A stretch of 64,000 bases of DNA from Geotalea toluenoxydans JCM 15764. GTDB taxonomy: Bacteria; Desulfobacterota; Desulfuromonadia; Geobacterales; Geobacteraceae. Both the position numbers and the translations under genes were made by a program. The stretch covers positions 1-64,000 of the forward strand of contig NZ_BBCJ01000008.1 of assembly GCF_001311985.1 (NCBI RefSeq), written 5' to 3'. This document shows positions 50,225 to 60,655 of the stretch, one piece after another. The stretch's first letter is position 1. Every line of letters starts with the position of its first letter. Below the pieces are notes generated by a model that saw only the letters and a list, made by a program, of their open reading frames with translations, had not been told where the DNA came from and made no database searches.

Positions 50225-52009
50225 ATGGAACAAAAGAACCTGGACGCACTCATCTGGAAGACGCACACCCTCTACCCTGGCCCACAGTCGGCTGAGCTGG
50301 ATAACGATTTCCAAAAGGCGACGGCTAAGGCCATGGACTTCCGAGAGCGTTATCGGGGCAAGGTTGCGAGCCTTGACGGGGCTGGTTTGCTGCAGGCCCT
50401 TAAGGAATACGAAGAACTGGAAGAATTGATCGTCAAACCGCAGCTTTATGCCCATTTGCTCTTTGCCGCCGATTCCGAGGACGAAGTCAATAAGCGTCTT
50501 TCGCAAAAGGCTGCTGAATTCGGCAATCAGATGAGCAGAGAGGTCCTCTTTTTCGATCTGGAGATCATTCAGCTGGAGGAGCCGGCTTTTTCTGCTCTGG
50601 CTGCCGATGAACGGCTGGCCAACTACCGCCATTACATGGAAAGCCAGCGCAAGTTCCGGCCGCACATGCTGCCGGAGCGGGAAGAAACCCTCCTGAAGCA
50701 GAAGAGCCTGACCGGTACAGAAGCCTTCTCCCGGCTTTTTGACGAAATATCGGCTTCTTTCCGTTACAAATTGGAGCTTGAAGGTGAAGAACAGGAACTT
50801 ACCGGCGAGGAACTGCTGGGACTGCTGCATCATCCACAAGCTTCGGTCAGAGAGCGGGCCTTTACGATCTTTCTCAAGCGTCATGAAGAGCAGGCCATTG
50901 TCTTTTCCACGGTTTTCAACACAGTGGCACTGGATCACGGCCAGGATCAAGAACTCCGCAGCTATCGGCATTCCATGGAACCCACCAATCTGGGCAATGA
51001 AATTCCTGCTGAGGTTGTGAACCGGTTAATGTCGGTCTCGGAAGCAAACTACCCGCTGGCCCAGGAATACTTTCGCATCAAGGCAAAGCTGCTGAAGATG
51101 GACAAGCTGAAAAATACCGACGTCTACGCACCACTGGGGGAAACAGACAAGAGATATACCTTCGATGAAGCCCGCGATCTGGCATTGGCAGCATACGGGC
51201 GGTTTTCACCGGATTTTAGGGATATGGCTGCCGCTTTTTTCCATGAGGGTCGAGTAGATGCCCTGCCGCGGCCGGGGAAAAGCGGTGGCGCCTTCTGCAT
51301 GGGGATGACGCCTGCTCTTTCACCCTACGTCCTGCTCAACTTTACCGGAAATCTGCGCGATGTGGCCACCATTGCCCATGAATTGGGGCACGGCATTCAC
51401 TTCACCCTGGCACAGCGTCAGACCATGGTCAATTACCATGCCCCCCTTCCCCTGGCGGAAACGGCTTCCGTCTTTGGCGAAATGCTGCTCACCCGCCACC
51501 TGCTAGAGGAAGAGAGCGACCCGCAGGTGAAGATCGCCCTGCTCTGCGCCCAGATTGAGGATATAATTGCCACCACGTTCCGGCAGAACGTCCTCACCCG
51601 GTTCGAGGAACGTATGCATCTGGAACGGCAGAACGGGCTTCTGACAGCGACAAGGCTTTGCGAGCTGTGGTGGGAGGAAAATGCCCGGCTATTTGGGGAT
51701 TCTGTGGAGATGATCGATGCGTATCGCTGGGGGTGGAGCTATATTTCCCACTTCATCCACGCCCGATTCTACTGCTATTCCTATACTTTTGCCGAGCTGC
51801 TCGTCCTCTCTCTCTACCAAAGATATCTGTCTGAAGGAGAGGCCTTCATTCCCGTTTACCGGGAGATCCTCGCCAGTGGCGGCTCCCGATCACCGGCAGA
51901 TACGGTAAGATCGGCCGGCATAGACCTGTCAGCTCCGGATTTTTGGCAGAACGGCTACGATGTCCTTCGCGACCTCGTGGAAAACCTGAAACAGCTTATC
52001 AAACCCTGA
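50225..52009 (+). CDS. pepF: M3-family oligoendopeptidase (PepF-like)
   Basis: Zinc oligopeptidase of family M3, cytoplasmic, degrading short peptides. 594 aa, intact. The zinc motif IAHELGHGIHF (HExxH) lies near residue 386, with the third ligand Glu in LPLAETASVFGEML; the substrate-binding GKSGGAFCMG and the Tyr-rich region FIHARFYCYSYTFAELL also match the family. Near the TPR-peptide ABC transporter run, which may supply peptides, but not in the same operon. A strong hairpin follows. Confidence 0.9.
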   Translation: MEQKNLDALIWKTHTLYPGPQSAELDNDFQKATAKAMDFRERYRGKVASLDGAGLLQALKEYEELEELIVKPQLYAHLLFAADSEDEVNKRLSQKAAEFGNQMSREVLFFDLEIIQLEEPAFSALAADERLANYRHYMESQRKFRPHMLPEREETLLKQKSLTGTEAFSRLFDEISASFRYKLELEGEEQELTGEELLGLLHHPQASVRERAFTIFLKRHEEQAIVFSTVFNTVALDHGQDQELRSYRHSMEPTNLGNEIPAEVVNRLMSVSEANYPLAQEYFRIKAKLLKMDKLKNTDVYAPLGETDKRYTFDEARDLALAAYGRFSPDFRDMAAAFFHEGRVDALPRPGKSGGAFCMGMTPALSPYVLLNFTGNLRDVATIAHELGHGIHFTLAQRQTMVNYHAPLPLAETASVFGEMLLTRHLLEEESDPQVKIALLCAQIEDIIATTFRQNVLTRFEERMHLERQNGLLTATRLCELWWEENARLFGDSVEMIDAYRWGWSYISHFIHARFYCYSYTFAELLVLSLYQRYLSEGEAFIPVYREILASGGSRSPADTVRSAGIDLSAPDFWQNGYDVLRDLVENLKQLIKP

Positions 52010-52017
52010 GCATCAAC

Positions 52018-52051
52018 CTGCCCGACAGGTCATCGATAACCTGTCGGGCAG
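52018..52051. terminator. Hairpin between convergent pepF and M48 genes
   Basis: Perfect 13-bp stem CTGCCCGACAGGT/ACCTGTCGGGCAG with an 8-nt loop, 9 bp past the pepF stop. No T-run on either side, but stem strength and position suggest a shared terminator or mRNA end. Confidence 0.65.
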
Positions 52052-52078
52052 AGCGGCCAGATCGCTGCCCCTTCTCCA

Positions 52079-52885
52079 TCATTGCTGCTGTAACTTTGCC
52101 TTGATTCTGGAAAATTCGGGGGATGCCTGCGAAGCTCCGAAAGGCTTTGGAGGAAGTTTGCCGATCTCCGCCTTGACGTTCTGGATGCGCTCCGAAGTCA
52201 AGGGGTGCGAGGAGAGAAATTTAGTCAGTTTTCCCGGCTCTTGTTTGTTCTCGGCCTGGAGTTTCTGGAAGAACTTTTCCATCCCCGCAGGGTTGTACCC
52301 CGCATTGTACATGGTTTTGACTCCCAGGTAGTCGGCCTGGCTCTCCATGCCGCGACTGTAGTATAATGACCCGGCCTTGCCGAAAAGCTGCGAGGCAAGC
52401 TGGGCCAGCAGGTTCGGGTCCTGGCCAAGCACCAGCTGTAGAAGAAGTGAGTAACCGTACTGCTGGGTCAGCTGCCTGGTGGAATGCCGGGCGACAACGT
52501 GATTGATCTCATGGGCCATGACGGCCGCCAGCTCGTCCTCACTTTCGGCAGCCTTGATAAGGCCGGTATTGACATAGGTGTGACCGCCCGGAATGGCAAA
52601 GGCATTGATGTTGTCATCCTTGACAACCTTGAAGGTATAGGGGAACTCCACTTTCTCCACGCCGGTCAGAAGCTTTTCGCCAATCCTGTTGATATAGGCC
52701 TGGACCTCCGGGTCTTTTACTACCTTTTGCTCCTTCTCGATCTCTGCGGCAAATTTTTCACCCAGCTGTTTCTCTTCTTCCACGGAGATGAGGTTGAAAC
52801 CGCCGACTCTCTCCGGGTTGACAGCACAGCCGTTACCAATAAACAGCAGAAGCAGAGACAGAAAAAAGAAGTGAAATCTCCCCAT
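52079..52885 (-). CDS. M48-family lipoprotein metallopeptidase (BepA/LoiP-like)
   Basis: 268 aa, intact. Lipoprotein signal (FLSLLLLFIGNGC with the Cys at 20), then an M48 peptidase domain with VMAHEINHVVARHST (HExxH) and the Glu ligand region ESQADYLGVKTMYNAGYNP, followed by HPLTSERIQNVKAEI. Periplasmic, membrane-anchored, probably envelope protein quality control. No TPR domain, unlike BepA, so closer to LoiP/YcaL types. Lies 14 bp after the hypothetical gene at 52900. Confidence 0.88.
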   Translation of the reverse strand: MGRFHFFFLSLLLLFIGNGCAVNPERVGGFNLISVEEEKQLGEKFAAEIEKEQKVVKDPEVQAYINRIGEKLLTGVEKVEFPYTFKVVKDDNINAFAIPGGHTYVNTGLIKAAESEDELAAVMAHEINHVVARHSTRQLTQQYGYSLLLQLVLGQDPNLLAQLASQLFGKAGSLYYSRGMESQADYLGVKTMYNAGYNPAGMEKFFQKLQAENKQEPGKLTKFLSSHPLTSERIQNVKAEIGKLPPKPFGASQASPEFSRIKAKLQQQ

Positions 52886-52899
52886 GGCTGTACCTCCTC

Positions 52900-53427
52900 T
52901 TAAGGCGAATTAGGTTGATCTTTCAGGGTACACTGGCGTTCCCATTCTCCGTAGCCGTCTCCCTGTATGTCCCAGAATGAATCTATGCGACCTGCATAGA
53001 AATCCCGGTCGTCACACTCCTTCTCGATGGTCTGCAGGTATTGAAATGTAATCAGCCCGTGTCCGTGCAGAAAACGGTAGAAAGAACGTATCCCCTGCAG
53101 ATGACGATCTATTTCGGCGTCGCGGGGCTCAAGGGTGTTGACGATGTACCAATTCCCGGCAAATTGCCGGACCAGGCCTGGACGTTCGCTGAAGATGTTC
53201 AATTGTTTTATGGCCACGATGAAATCGCGGATGAAATAATCTGCGGAAGAAGCCAGTGTCGTTGCTTCTGCCGCATCAATGCCCTGGGCACAGGTTTCTT
53301 CATAAAAGCGAAGGAGAAGATCTTTGCATAGTCCGTCAACGCGCAGTTCGTCCTCCAACGTGCCCAGATTAAAGGAATTTTTATCCAGCTGTAAATTTTC
53401 AAAACATTCATCACATCGTTCAGCCAT
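52900..53427 (-). CDS. Hypothetical protein
   Basis: 175 aa, intact, soluble and acidic, no signal peptide or membrane segment. It opens with CDECFENLQL, which has a CxxC pair (residues 5 and 8) that could bind metal or be redox active, and is largely helical with Asp/Glu-rich stretches. I do not recognise a family. It lies in line between dppC (21-bp gap) and the M48 gene (14-bp gap), so it may belong to the same transcript. Confidence 0.7.
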   Translation of the reverse strand: MAERCDECFENLQLDKNSFNLGTLEDELRVDGLCKDLLLRFYEETCAQGIDAAEATTLASSADYFIRDFIVAIKQLNIFSERPGLVRQFAGNWYIVNTLEPRDAEIDRHLQGIRSFYRFLHGHGLITFQYLQTIEKECDDRDFYAGRIDSFWDIQGDGYGEWERQCTLKDQPNSP

Positions 53428-53448
53428 GGCAACCTCATTTTTAGTTAA

Positions 53449-54301
53449 TCACCACTTGTTTCGCGGGTCAAGGGCATCTCTGATTCCCTCCCCCACCAGG
53501 TAATAGGATAGGGTGGTAATGGTGATGGCCAATCCGGGAAAGAGAAAAAGCCACCAGGCAAATTCGAGAAATTCCTTACCGGAGGCCAGAATGTTACCCC
53601 AGCTAGCTCGGGGGGTTGAACGCCAATCCCTAAAAAAGACAGGGAAGATTCGGTAAGAATGGCAGCGGCAATGCCCAGTGTGGCATAAACCAACACCGGA
53701 CCTATGGCATTGGGCAAAATGTGTCGAAAAATGATGCGCAGGTCCGAGCAGCCGATGGCACGCGCGGCCAGGACGAAATCGCGTTCCCGGAGGGAAAGGA
53801 CCTCTGCCCGCACCAGTCGGGAGACCCCCATCCATCCGGTAAAACCGATGATGAGCATGATGTTCAGTATGGAGGGTTCCCGAATGGTCACTATGGCCAA
53901 AATGAGAAAGAAGGTGGGGAAACAGAGCATGATGTCGACGAAGCGCATGAGCAGACTGTCGACCCAGCCGCCATAGTAACCGGCAATAAGCCCGACGACG
54001 GTGCCAATAACCGTGGCAATGCCGATGGCGACAAAGCCGACCTTGAGGGAAACCCTGGCGCCAAAGACCATGCGGCTGAAGACATCGCGCCCCAGATCAT
54101 CGGTGCCGAACCAATGGCTGGTGGAGGGAGGCAGGAGCACGTGGTAGGCGTCGAGCGTGTTCGGCTGATAGGGGGTTATCGCCGTTGCCAAAAAGGAAAT
54201 GAGGAACATGAAGAAGACTACCAAGCACCGGAAAGTGCCAAGGGGTTTCCTCGGAAGCGCCTCCAGACGACATCCCGCATGTAACTATCCCGCCTGGTCA
54301 T
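53449..54301 (-). CDS. Peptide ABC transporter permease, DppC/OppC type (frameshifts near 53613 and 54226)
   Basis: Inner-membrane permease of a peptide/nickel ABC importer (BPD_transp_1 family). About 284 aa when joined: an N-terminal stretch ([19 protein letters not shown]), TM1, [27 protein letters not shown], and the EAA loop [25 protein letters not shown]. The ATG overlaps the dppB stop (ATGA at 54298-54301). Breaks: one base near 54226 (start region) and one G missing in the six-G run 53610-53615; after the latter the normal end [24 protein letters not shown] is read. Confidence 0.86.
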
Positions 54302-55287
54302 AATCCCCCCCCTCGCCCGTGACGGATGCGCGGGTCGGCCAGTGCGTAGCCCACATCAGCCAAAAGATTGCCGAGCAGGGTCAGGACCGCACCGATGACG
54401 AGTATCCCCATGACCAGCGGATAGTCCCGTGCCATCACCCCCTGATAGAAGAGTTGTCCCATGCCAGGGATGGAAAAGATGCTCTCGAAAATGACACTGC
54501 CGCCGATCAGGCCAGGCACAGAGAGGCCCAGCAGGGTTATCACCGGCAGCAGGGCGTTACGCAGGGCGTGCTTATAAACCACCGTCCGCTCGGAAAGCCC
54601 TTTTGCCCTGGCGGTGGTGATGTAATCCTGGCCGAGGGTATCGATCATGCCGCTCCTCATGTACCTTGACAACCCGGCCAGACTGCCGAAGGTGGCGACA
54701 CTGACCGGCAGGACAAGATGTTTGGCCAGGTCCCACAACTGCCACCAGAAGCCGTGGGTTGCATAACCGAGGGAATGAAGACCTGAAATGGGCAGCCAGC
54801 CAAGCTTGATGCCAAACAGGTACATGAGGATCAGGCTGAGCCAAAACAGCGGTGTCGCAAAGCCGAGGAAGACGAAAACCGTTGTCCAGCGGTCGAGAGG
54901 CCCATTGCGGTGGATCGCAGCCATGACACCGATAGGTATGGCCAGGGCAAATTCAAGGATCAGCGAGATGATGTTCAGATTGATGGTGATTGGCAGTCTT
55001 TCCCGGATCTTGGTCGCCACCGGCCGGCCATCGGGGGAGAAAGAGTTGCCGAAATCCAGGCGGGCCAGACGGGATACCCATCGGTAATACTGGACATGGA
55101 TCGGCTTGTCCAGCTCGTAGTATTTCCGCAAGCGGTCCCTGGTCTCAGCTGACACTTTGGGATTCATGGCCACCTGCATCTCCACCGGTTCACCAGGGGT
55201 AAGGTGGATGACGCCGAAGGTAATGACGGTAATACCGATAAGCAGCGGTATCATCAGCAATATACGCTTTGCAAGATAGTAGATCAT
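54298..55287 (-). CDS. Peptide ABC transporter permease, DppB/OppB type
   Basis: Partner permease, 329 aa from ATG 55287 ([24 protein letters not shown]), the typical OppB N terminus; the longer frame to 55320 runs into the binding protein gene. Six hydrophobic segments, the [27 protein letters not shown] loop, and [19 protein letters not shown]. Start and stop overlap the neighbours (TGATG and ATGA). Intact frame. Confidence 0.92.
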   Translation of the reverse strand: MIYYLAKRILLMIPLLIGITVITFGVIHLTPGEPVEMQVAMNPKVSAETRDRLRKYYELDKPIHVQYYRWVSRLARLDFGNSFSPDGRPVATKIRERLPITINLNIISLILEFALAIPIGVMAAIHRNGPLDRWTTVFVFLGFATPLFWLSLILMYLFGIKLGWLPISGLHSLGYATHGFWWQLWDLAKHLVLPVSVATFGSLAGLSRYMRSGMIDTLGQDYITTARAKGLSERTVVYKHALRNALLPVITLLGLSVPGLIGGSVIFESIFSIPGMGQLFYQGVMARDYPLVMGILVIGAVLTLLGNLLADVGYALADPRIRHGRGGGL

Positions 55288-56902
55288 CAGTAGAGTTGCT
55301 CCTCCTTTGGAACATACCACCTGATGAAATTATACATGATTCCTGCCGGCGCCGGTTCTATCCCGCGAAAACGGGCATTAACGGTGGGCAGTGCATCGGG
55401 CACATAGAGGAAGGTATAGGGCTGCTCTTCGGCCAGGATATCCTGGATGCGGAAATAGCAGCGCTTGCGCTCCTTCAAATCGAATGTGGAGCGTCCTTCT
55501 TCAATGAGCTGATCGACTTCTCTGTTTTTGAAACCGATGAAATTGAGCTCTCTGGGGCCGGTCTTGCTGGAATGCCAGACATCGAAAAGGTCTGGGTCGG
55601 GGGGAATGGACCACCCCATGATAATCGCCTCGAAATCACCCTTGTCGATGAAATTCTTCAGGAACGACGCCCACTCCACCACCCTGACCTTAACATTGAT
55701 GCCGACGGCTTTCAGGCGCTGCTGGATGATCAGAGCGGTCTTCAGGCGCAGGTCGTTTCCCTGATTGGTAAGGATGGTGAAGGAAAAGGGCTTGCCGTCT
55801 TTTACCAGCATGCCGGCTGAATTTAATTGCCATCCGCCTCGGCCAGAAGCTTTCGTGCCCGGTCAGGATTGTAGTCAAAATCACCGATATCTGTTTTATG
55901 GGGCCAGGTACCCGGCTTGTATGGGCCATGGGCCACCTGCCCCATGCCGAGCAGGACCCCTTGAATGATCTCGTCCTTATTGATGGCCGAGGACATGGCT
56001 TGCCGCACCCTTTTGTCCCGAAACAGCGGATGGCGCAGATTATAGCCCAGATAAGTATAGACCGAAGCGGGATACCTGTACTTGTTGAACCTGGAGAGAA
56101 ATTCGGGTGTATCGGTCTGCCGCTGGTACTGCACCGGGCTCAGTCCCATGTAATCAAGCCCCCCGGCCTTCAGTTCCATATACATGGTTGAGCTGTCGGG
56201 AATGATGCGGTAGACGTAACGGTCGATCCGCGGCCGCCCTTCAAAGTAGTGGTGGTTGGATTCCAAAACCAACTGCTGGCCGGCAGTCCACTCCTTGAAC
56301 TTGTAGGGACCGGTTCCGACAGGATTGCGGCTCAGCTCACTTTTGGTTATATCCTTCCCTTCCAGCAGGTGGGCAGGAAGAATTGATTGATCCCATGATT
56401 CCAAGGCAGGCGCGAAGGGCTTGTCGTAGGTGACACGGAAGGTGTAGGGATCTAATGCCTCGGCCCGCTTCACCTGCTTGAAATTTTCGGCATAGGCTGT
56501 GGGCGTTTTCGGATCTATGGTCACTCGATAGGTATAAAGGACATCACGGGAGGTAAAGGGATGCCCGTCATGCCAGGTTACCCCTTTGCGCAGATGAAAG
56601 GTAATGGTCAGACCGTCCCTGGAAACATCCCATGATTCGGCAAGTTCCCCCTCCAGTTTCAGGTTCTTGTCATACCTGACAAGGCCGTTGTAGATCAGTG
56701 CGGCAATATCACGGGAAGCGGAATCAGAAGCCAGGATGGGAACAAGCGTGGAAGGTTCGCCGATGGAGCCGATAATGATGGCGTCTCCGTATGCGGGGGT
56801 ACCGGCGTCCCTGGCGGTGGTTTCTGGTAATTTTTTATCCGTGCAGGATACAAGGAGGGTGAAAAATAACAGCCAGAGAAAGACTATCGGGCCGATCCTC
56901 AT
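55287..56902 (-). CDS. Peptide-binding lipoprotein, family 5 (DppA/OppA type; frameshift near 55829)
   Basis: Periplasmic solute-binding lipoprotein of ABC family 5, about 538 aa joined. Lipoprotein signal ([13 protein letters not shown]), [61 protein letters not shown] (SBP_bac_5 hallmark) and the C-terminal [20 protein letters not shown] one-base loss near 55829 splits it in the last third ([14 protein letters not shown] restored). The ATG overlaps the stop of the TPR gene (ATGA) and its stop overlaps dppB (TGATG). No ATPase genes (DppD/F) lie in the run. Confidence 0.9.
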
Positions 56903-58619
56903 TTTTCACCGGTCTCCGCCATTATTTTTTTTATTTTTTCGGCAATGCTTCTGTTGTCGGGTTCAAGTTTCAGGGCGCGGCGGAATCCGGCCAGGGCCTT
57001 GCGGTACTCTTTTTTTGCATAGTAGACATCTGCCAGGTGACTGATAACAGTGGCATCGTCATCCACCAGTTCCACTGCCCGCTCCAGTTGTCGCACCGCC
57101 TGATCGTAATGCTTCATCTTGAAATAGACCCAGCCCAGACTGTCAATGATGAAGCCGTCGTCAGGCCGTAGCGAAGAAGCCTTTTTCAGGTACTGCAGTG
57201 CCTCATCAAGGTTGACACCCAGTTCCGCATAGGTATAGCCCAGGTAGTTCAATGCCTGCACATCATTTGGCGTCAACTGTAAAACCTTCTTCATCCGGGC
57301 GATTGAAGCATCCTTGTTGCCAATCTTGTCATAGAGAACACCCATGCGGAAATTGAGACGCGGGTCGTTGGGAAATCTGTCATCAACCTCGGAAAGCACC
57401 TGCAGACCGTCAACAAAACGATCCATGGACTCATAAAGTCCAGCCAGATTCAGATAAAGCTCAATCTTGGTCGGTTGCTCAGCAATGGATTCCTTGAGAA
57501 TCTGTATTCCCTTTGCTTCCTGGCCCATTTCCTTGTACAGATACGCCAGATGCCCAACTGCGTCATAATAATAAGTCGATGAAGTCGGGATTTTTTTTAA
57601 ATTCTTCTATGGCTGTTTCAAAATCTTCCATTTCCTCATAGGTGGATGCCAGATAGTACCTGACCTGGTAGGCCTCCGGATCTTGGCGCAGAATGTCGCA
57701 GAACTCGGTAATCGCATCCTCGTAACGTTCCATTTCAAGCAGGATTAGTCCCAGCTTGCGGTGGGATTCCTGCCCTCCGATATTATTCCTCGCCATATCC
57801 TGCAACAGTATCAGAGCTGACTCCATATCTTTATTCTGTATATAGAGCTGTACCAGATGCTGGACAACTGTGTAATTGACAGGATTTATCTTCAGCAGTT
57901 CCTTATAGGCATTGATGGCATCCTTTGTCAGACCTTGCATTTCCTGGGTAATAGCAAGATCAATAAATGCTTGGTCAAAGTCAGGTTTCAACTCGACTGC
58001 TTTTTTGTAATACTTGATCGCTTCATTGGACAGTTTCATCTGGTCATATGTTTTTCCCAGATAGTAATAGCCCAACGCAGAATCGGGTGAAACCTTTATC
58101 AGTGCTTTCAGTGTATTGACAGCACCCTCATATTCAAATGTTTTCAAATAGCAATGGCCAGATGAAGATAGATGTCTTCCTTGGCAGGTTCAAGCTCTAT
58201 GGCTTTCTTGTAATAGGGTATGGCATCCTTGTCACGTTGCAGTGCCACCAGGATATTTCCGGCAAGAATCTGGGCCTCGGCAAACTCAGGATCGAGTTTT
58301 ATGGCCTTTTCACAGGCTTGCAGGGCATCCTGGTAACGGTTCATCTGCAGATAAATCTGGGCTTCGGCCTTATGAATATAAGCCGCCTGCGGGTCTGCCT
58401 CGGCAGCTGCCTGCAGAAGTGACAGAGCTCCGTCCAGGTCACCTTCCAGGAGATGGAGACGGGACAGGGAGAAAATGTACCTGGCTCGTGATTCAATTAT
58501 ATTAATTGACGGCTGGCCGGTCTGTGGCTGAGGGGACGGTGGGGTCTGGGCATGATTGGCAGCGCATCCCGGAAGATGGTGAAGAGCAAGGGAAGGATGA
58601 GGTAAAACTTATTTTTCAT
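56899..58619 (-). CDS. TPR-repeat lipoprotein (three frameshifts)
   Basis: About 573 aa joined. Starts with a lipoprotein-type signal (FYLILPLLFTIF...GCAANHAQTP after one restored base near 58575), a Pro/Gln-rich linker, then about 14 tetratricopeptide repeats across the whole protein (for example YQDALQACEKAIKLDPEFAEA, LGYYYLGKTYDQMKLSNEAIKYYKKAVELKPD, GYTYAELGVNLDEALQYLKKASSLRPDD). Breaks near 58151 (LAIAYLKTFEYEGAV restored) and near 57592 (an extra A in an eight-A run). Its stop overlaps the start of the peptide-binding gene. Probably an envelope scaffold; partner unknown. Confidence 0.8.
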
Positions 58620-58783
58620 GTAATACTTTCCGGTTAAGAAACAGTCTCTGGATAAGGTCATATGGATGGCATTCGACTAGACGTTTTTATAAGCGCCACC
58701 TGCCGCGGTGGAGAATTAGCAGCACATGAAAAGCTAACATAAATAGGGAATAGCGTCAAACAAACTTTATCATTCTTCGCCGG

Positions 58784-58811
58784 TTGCCATGCAGGGTTAA
58801 TGTGATACCAT
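58784..58811 (+). promoter_or_regulatory. Possible promoter of the kinase-symporter operon
   Basis: TTGCCA (58784-58789) - 16 bp - TACCAT (58806-58811) with an upstream TG (extended -10), 33 bp before the ATG at 58845. The rest of the 225-bp divergent gap shows nothing clear. Confidence 0.4.
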
Positions 58812-58844
58812 TTGCAAATGAAATCAGAAACTTAAGGACTGCCA

Positions 58845-60407
58845 ATGGCTCAAAAGTGGATAAGATCATTGTTGAATCTGCGAGCCTTCCCTGAAAAAAC
58901 ATCCTCAGTAAAACTCCTCCAGACCCATGTGTCATTTCTTCTTATAACCGACCATTATGTCTATAAGATAAAAAAACCGGTCAATTTCGGTTTTCTCGAT
59001 TTTACCACCATGGATCGACGGCGCTTTTACTGCCAGGAAGAAGTCCGTCTGAATCGTCGTCTCTGTCCAGATATTTATCTGGGTGTTGTAGAGATCAGGA
59101 AAACCCGGTCAGGAATTGTCATCGACGGAGAAGGCAGGATCATCGACTATGCCGTAAAGATGAAAAGACTGCCGGAAGAGCGAATGCTGCATGTCCTACT
59201 CAGGGAAAATAATGTTTCGGAAATGGACATGCGTCGCATTGCAGCGACTATTGCAGATTTTCACAGGGCTGCAGAACGTAACCCTGAAACAGATGGCTAT
59301 GGCAGCCTCGACAGCATAATTTACAACTGGGAAGAAAATTTTCAGCAGTTGCAGAGGTTTATCGGCATTTCGATTTCAGGGTGTCAGCTGCAGTTTCTCA
59401 AGTCATGGGTAAGCAGCTTCATTGACCAGAACCGGCGCCTGTTTCTGGAAAGAATCGAAAAAGGCTTCATCAGGGAATGTGACGGAGACATACACTCAGA
59501 GAATATATGCCTCACTGATACAGTCTGCATTTTTGATTGCATTGAGTTCAATAAACGATTCCGTTGCTGTGACACAGCTTCAGATCTGGCTTTTCTGCTC
59601 ATGGACCTGGACTACAACAGAAAGAGCAACCTGGGTGATGTTCTGCTGGATGAATACCTGTTGCAGACCGGGGACAAGGGACTGACGGCGTTGATTGATT
59701 TCTACAAGACCTATCGTGCCGTTGTCCGGGGCAAGGTGGAAAGCTTCAAATTGCAAGAACCGGAGATTCCTGCGGGGGAAAAAGAGTTGGCCGGACAAAA
59801 GGCAAGCCTTTATTTCCACCTGGCACGGGGCTACCAGTTGCGGCAACGACTTAAGCCTGCGCTTTTCATAACCTGTGGCCTGATGGGGAGCGGCAAAAGC
59901 TCATTGACCAAGGCACTGGCATTGGAATTGGGACTTGAAACCACTGTTTCGGATGCCATAAGAAAAGAAATTGCCGAATCGGCAAAGGACAGAAGTGACT
60001 ACGGTGAAGGGATATATAGCCAAAGCTGGACAGATGCAACCTACAAAGAACTTCTTATTCGCAGTGAACACGCCCTGGCTGCAGGAAGCAGCATCATCGT
60101 CGATGCCACATTCCGACGCAGGTCAGATCGTTTGGCGTTCAGACTTGTGGCAGAAAAACTGGGCGTTGATTTCATTATTATCTCATTGTCTTGCCCCGAT
60201 CACATTACCAAAAAGCGCCTTATGCAGCGCGAGAAGGACCCTCTGGCATTATCCGACGGCAGATGGGATCTGTTCCACCGGCAAAAGTCAGAGTTTCAGC
60301 CGTTGGAAGAAAATGAAGGGAAAATAATTCCCATTGATAGTTCCGCCCCTTTATTGGATAATATCGATCATCTTCTCGGTAAACTGGAGCTGATCCAATG
60401 CGCATGA
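58845..60407 (+). CDS. APH-like kinase fused to a P-loop kinase domain
   Basis: 520 aa, intact; ATG after TAAGGA. Two modules: residues 1-330 resemble the aminoglycoside phosphotransferase-like group (COG2187 type), with YKIKKPVNFGFLDFTT, the catalytic-loop equivalent CDGDIHSENICL and metal motif IFDCIEFNKRFR followed by SDLAFLLMDLD; residues about 340-515 form a zeta-toxin/AAA-like small kinase (COG0645 type) with Walker A CGLMGSGKSS and IIVDATFRRRSDR. In relatives the catalytic loop reads HGD; here it is DGD. Substrate unknown. The stop overlaps the start of the next gene by 10 bp, so it is part of the symporter-phosphatase operon. Confidence 0.85.
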   Translation: MAQKWIRSLLNLRAFPEKTSSVKLLQTHVSFLLITDHYVYKIKKPVNFGFLDFTTMDRRRFYCQEEVRLNRRLCPDIYLGVVEIRKTRSGIVIDGEGRIIDYAVKMKRLPEERMLHVLLRENNVSEMDMRRIAATIADFHRAAERNPETDGYGSLDSIIYNWEENFQQLQRFIGISISGCQLQFLKSWVSSFIDQNRRLFLERIEKGFIRECDGDIHSENICLTDTVCIFDCIEFNKRFRCCDTASDLAFLLMDLDYNRKSNLGDVLLDEYLLQTGDKGLTALIDFYKTYRAVVRGKVESFKLQEPEIPAGEKELAGQKASLYFHLARGYQLRQRLKPALFITCGLMGSGKSSLTKALALELGLETTVSDAIRKEIAESAKDRSDYGEGIYSQSWTDATYKELLIRSEHALAAGSSIIVDATFRRRSDRLAFRLVAEKLGVDFIIISLSCPDHITKKRLMQREKDPLALSDGRWDLFHRQKSEFQPLEENEGKIIPIDSSAPLLDNIDHLLGKLELIQCA

Positions 60408-60655
60408 AACTCAAACAGTTGCTTTTGCTGAGTCTGCGGACCAGAGAGTCATGGGTGATCTTTTTCATTCTGGGGATCATCATGATGAATTATCCCTTTA
60501 TATCCATTTTCAACAAGCCGATTTACTTCTTTGACCTGCCTCTTCTTTACCTTTATTTGCAACTGGGTTGGCTCATCTCCATCTTTGTCATCTTCCTTTT
60601 CACCAAAGCAAATCATTTTGCCGACAAAAACAACAACCACAAGGGGCGCAGTTAA
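60398..60655 (+). CDS. Small two-helix membrane protein, symporter small subunit-like (CbrX-like position)
   Basis: 85 aa, intact. Two hydrophobic helices (WVIFFILGIIMMNYPFISIF and LLYLYLQLGWLISIFVIFLF) separated by NKPIYFFDLPL, with a basic C-terminal tail. This matches the layout of small subunits (DUF4212/DUF485 types) encoded before SLC5 symporters, and of CbrX before CbrA. Start and stop overlap both neighbours (10 bp upstream; TAATG downstream), so three genes are coupled. ATG 60404 is an alternative start. The role is inferred from position: assembly or regulation of the symporter domain. Confidence 0.8.
   Translation: MRMKLKQLLLLSLRTRESWVIFFILGIIMMNYPFISIFNKPIYFFDLPLLYLYLQLGWLISIFVIFLFTKANHFADKNNNHKGRS

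Noticed and set aside
53721..54284. 187-codon plus-strand frame opposite dppC
   Set aside because: Antisense to the permease; low hydrophobicity and extreme Asp/Gly/Glu content, no start signal.
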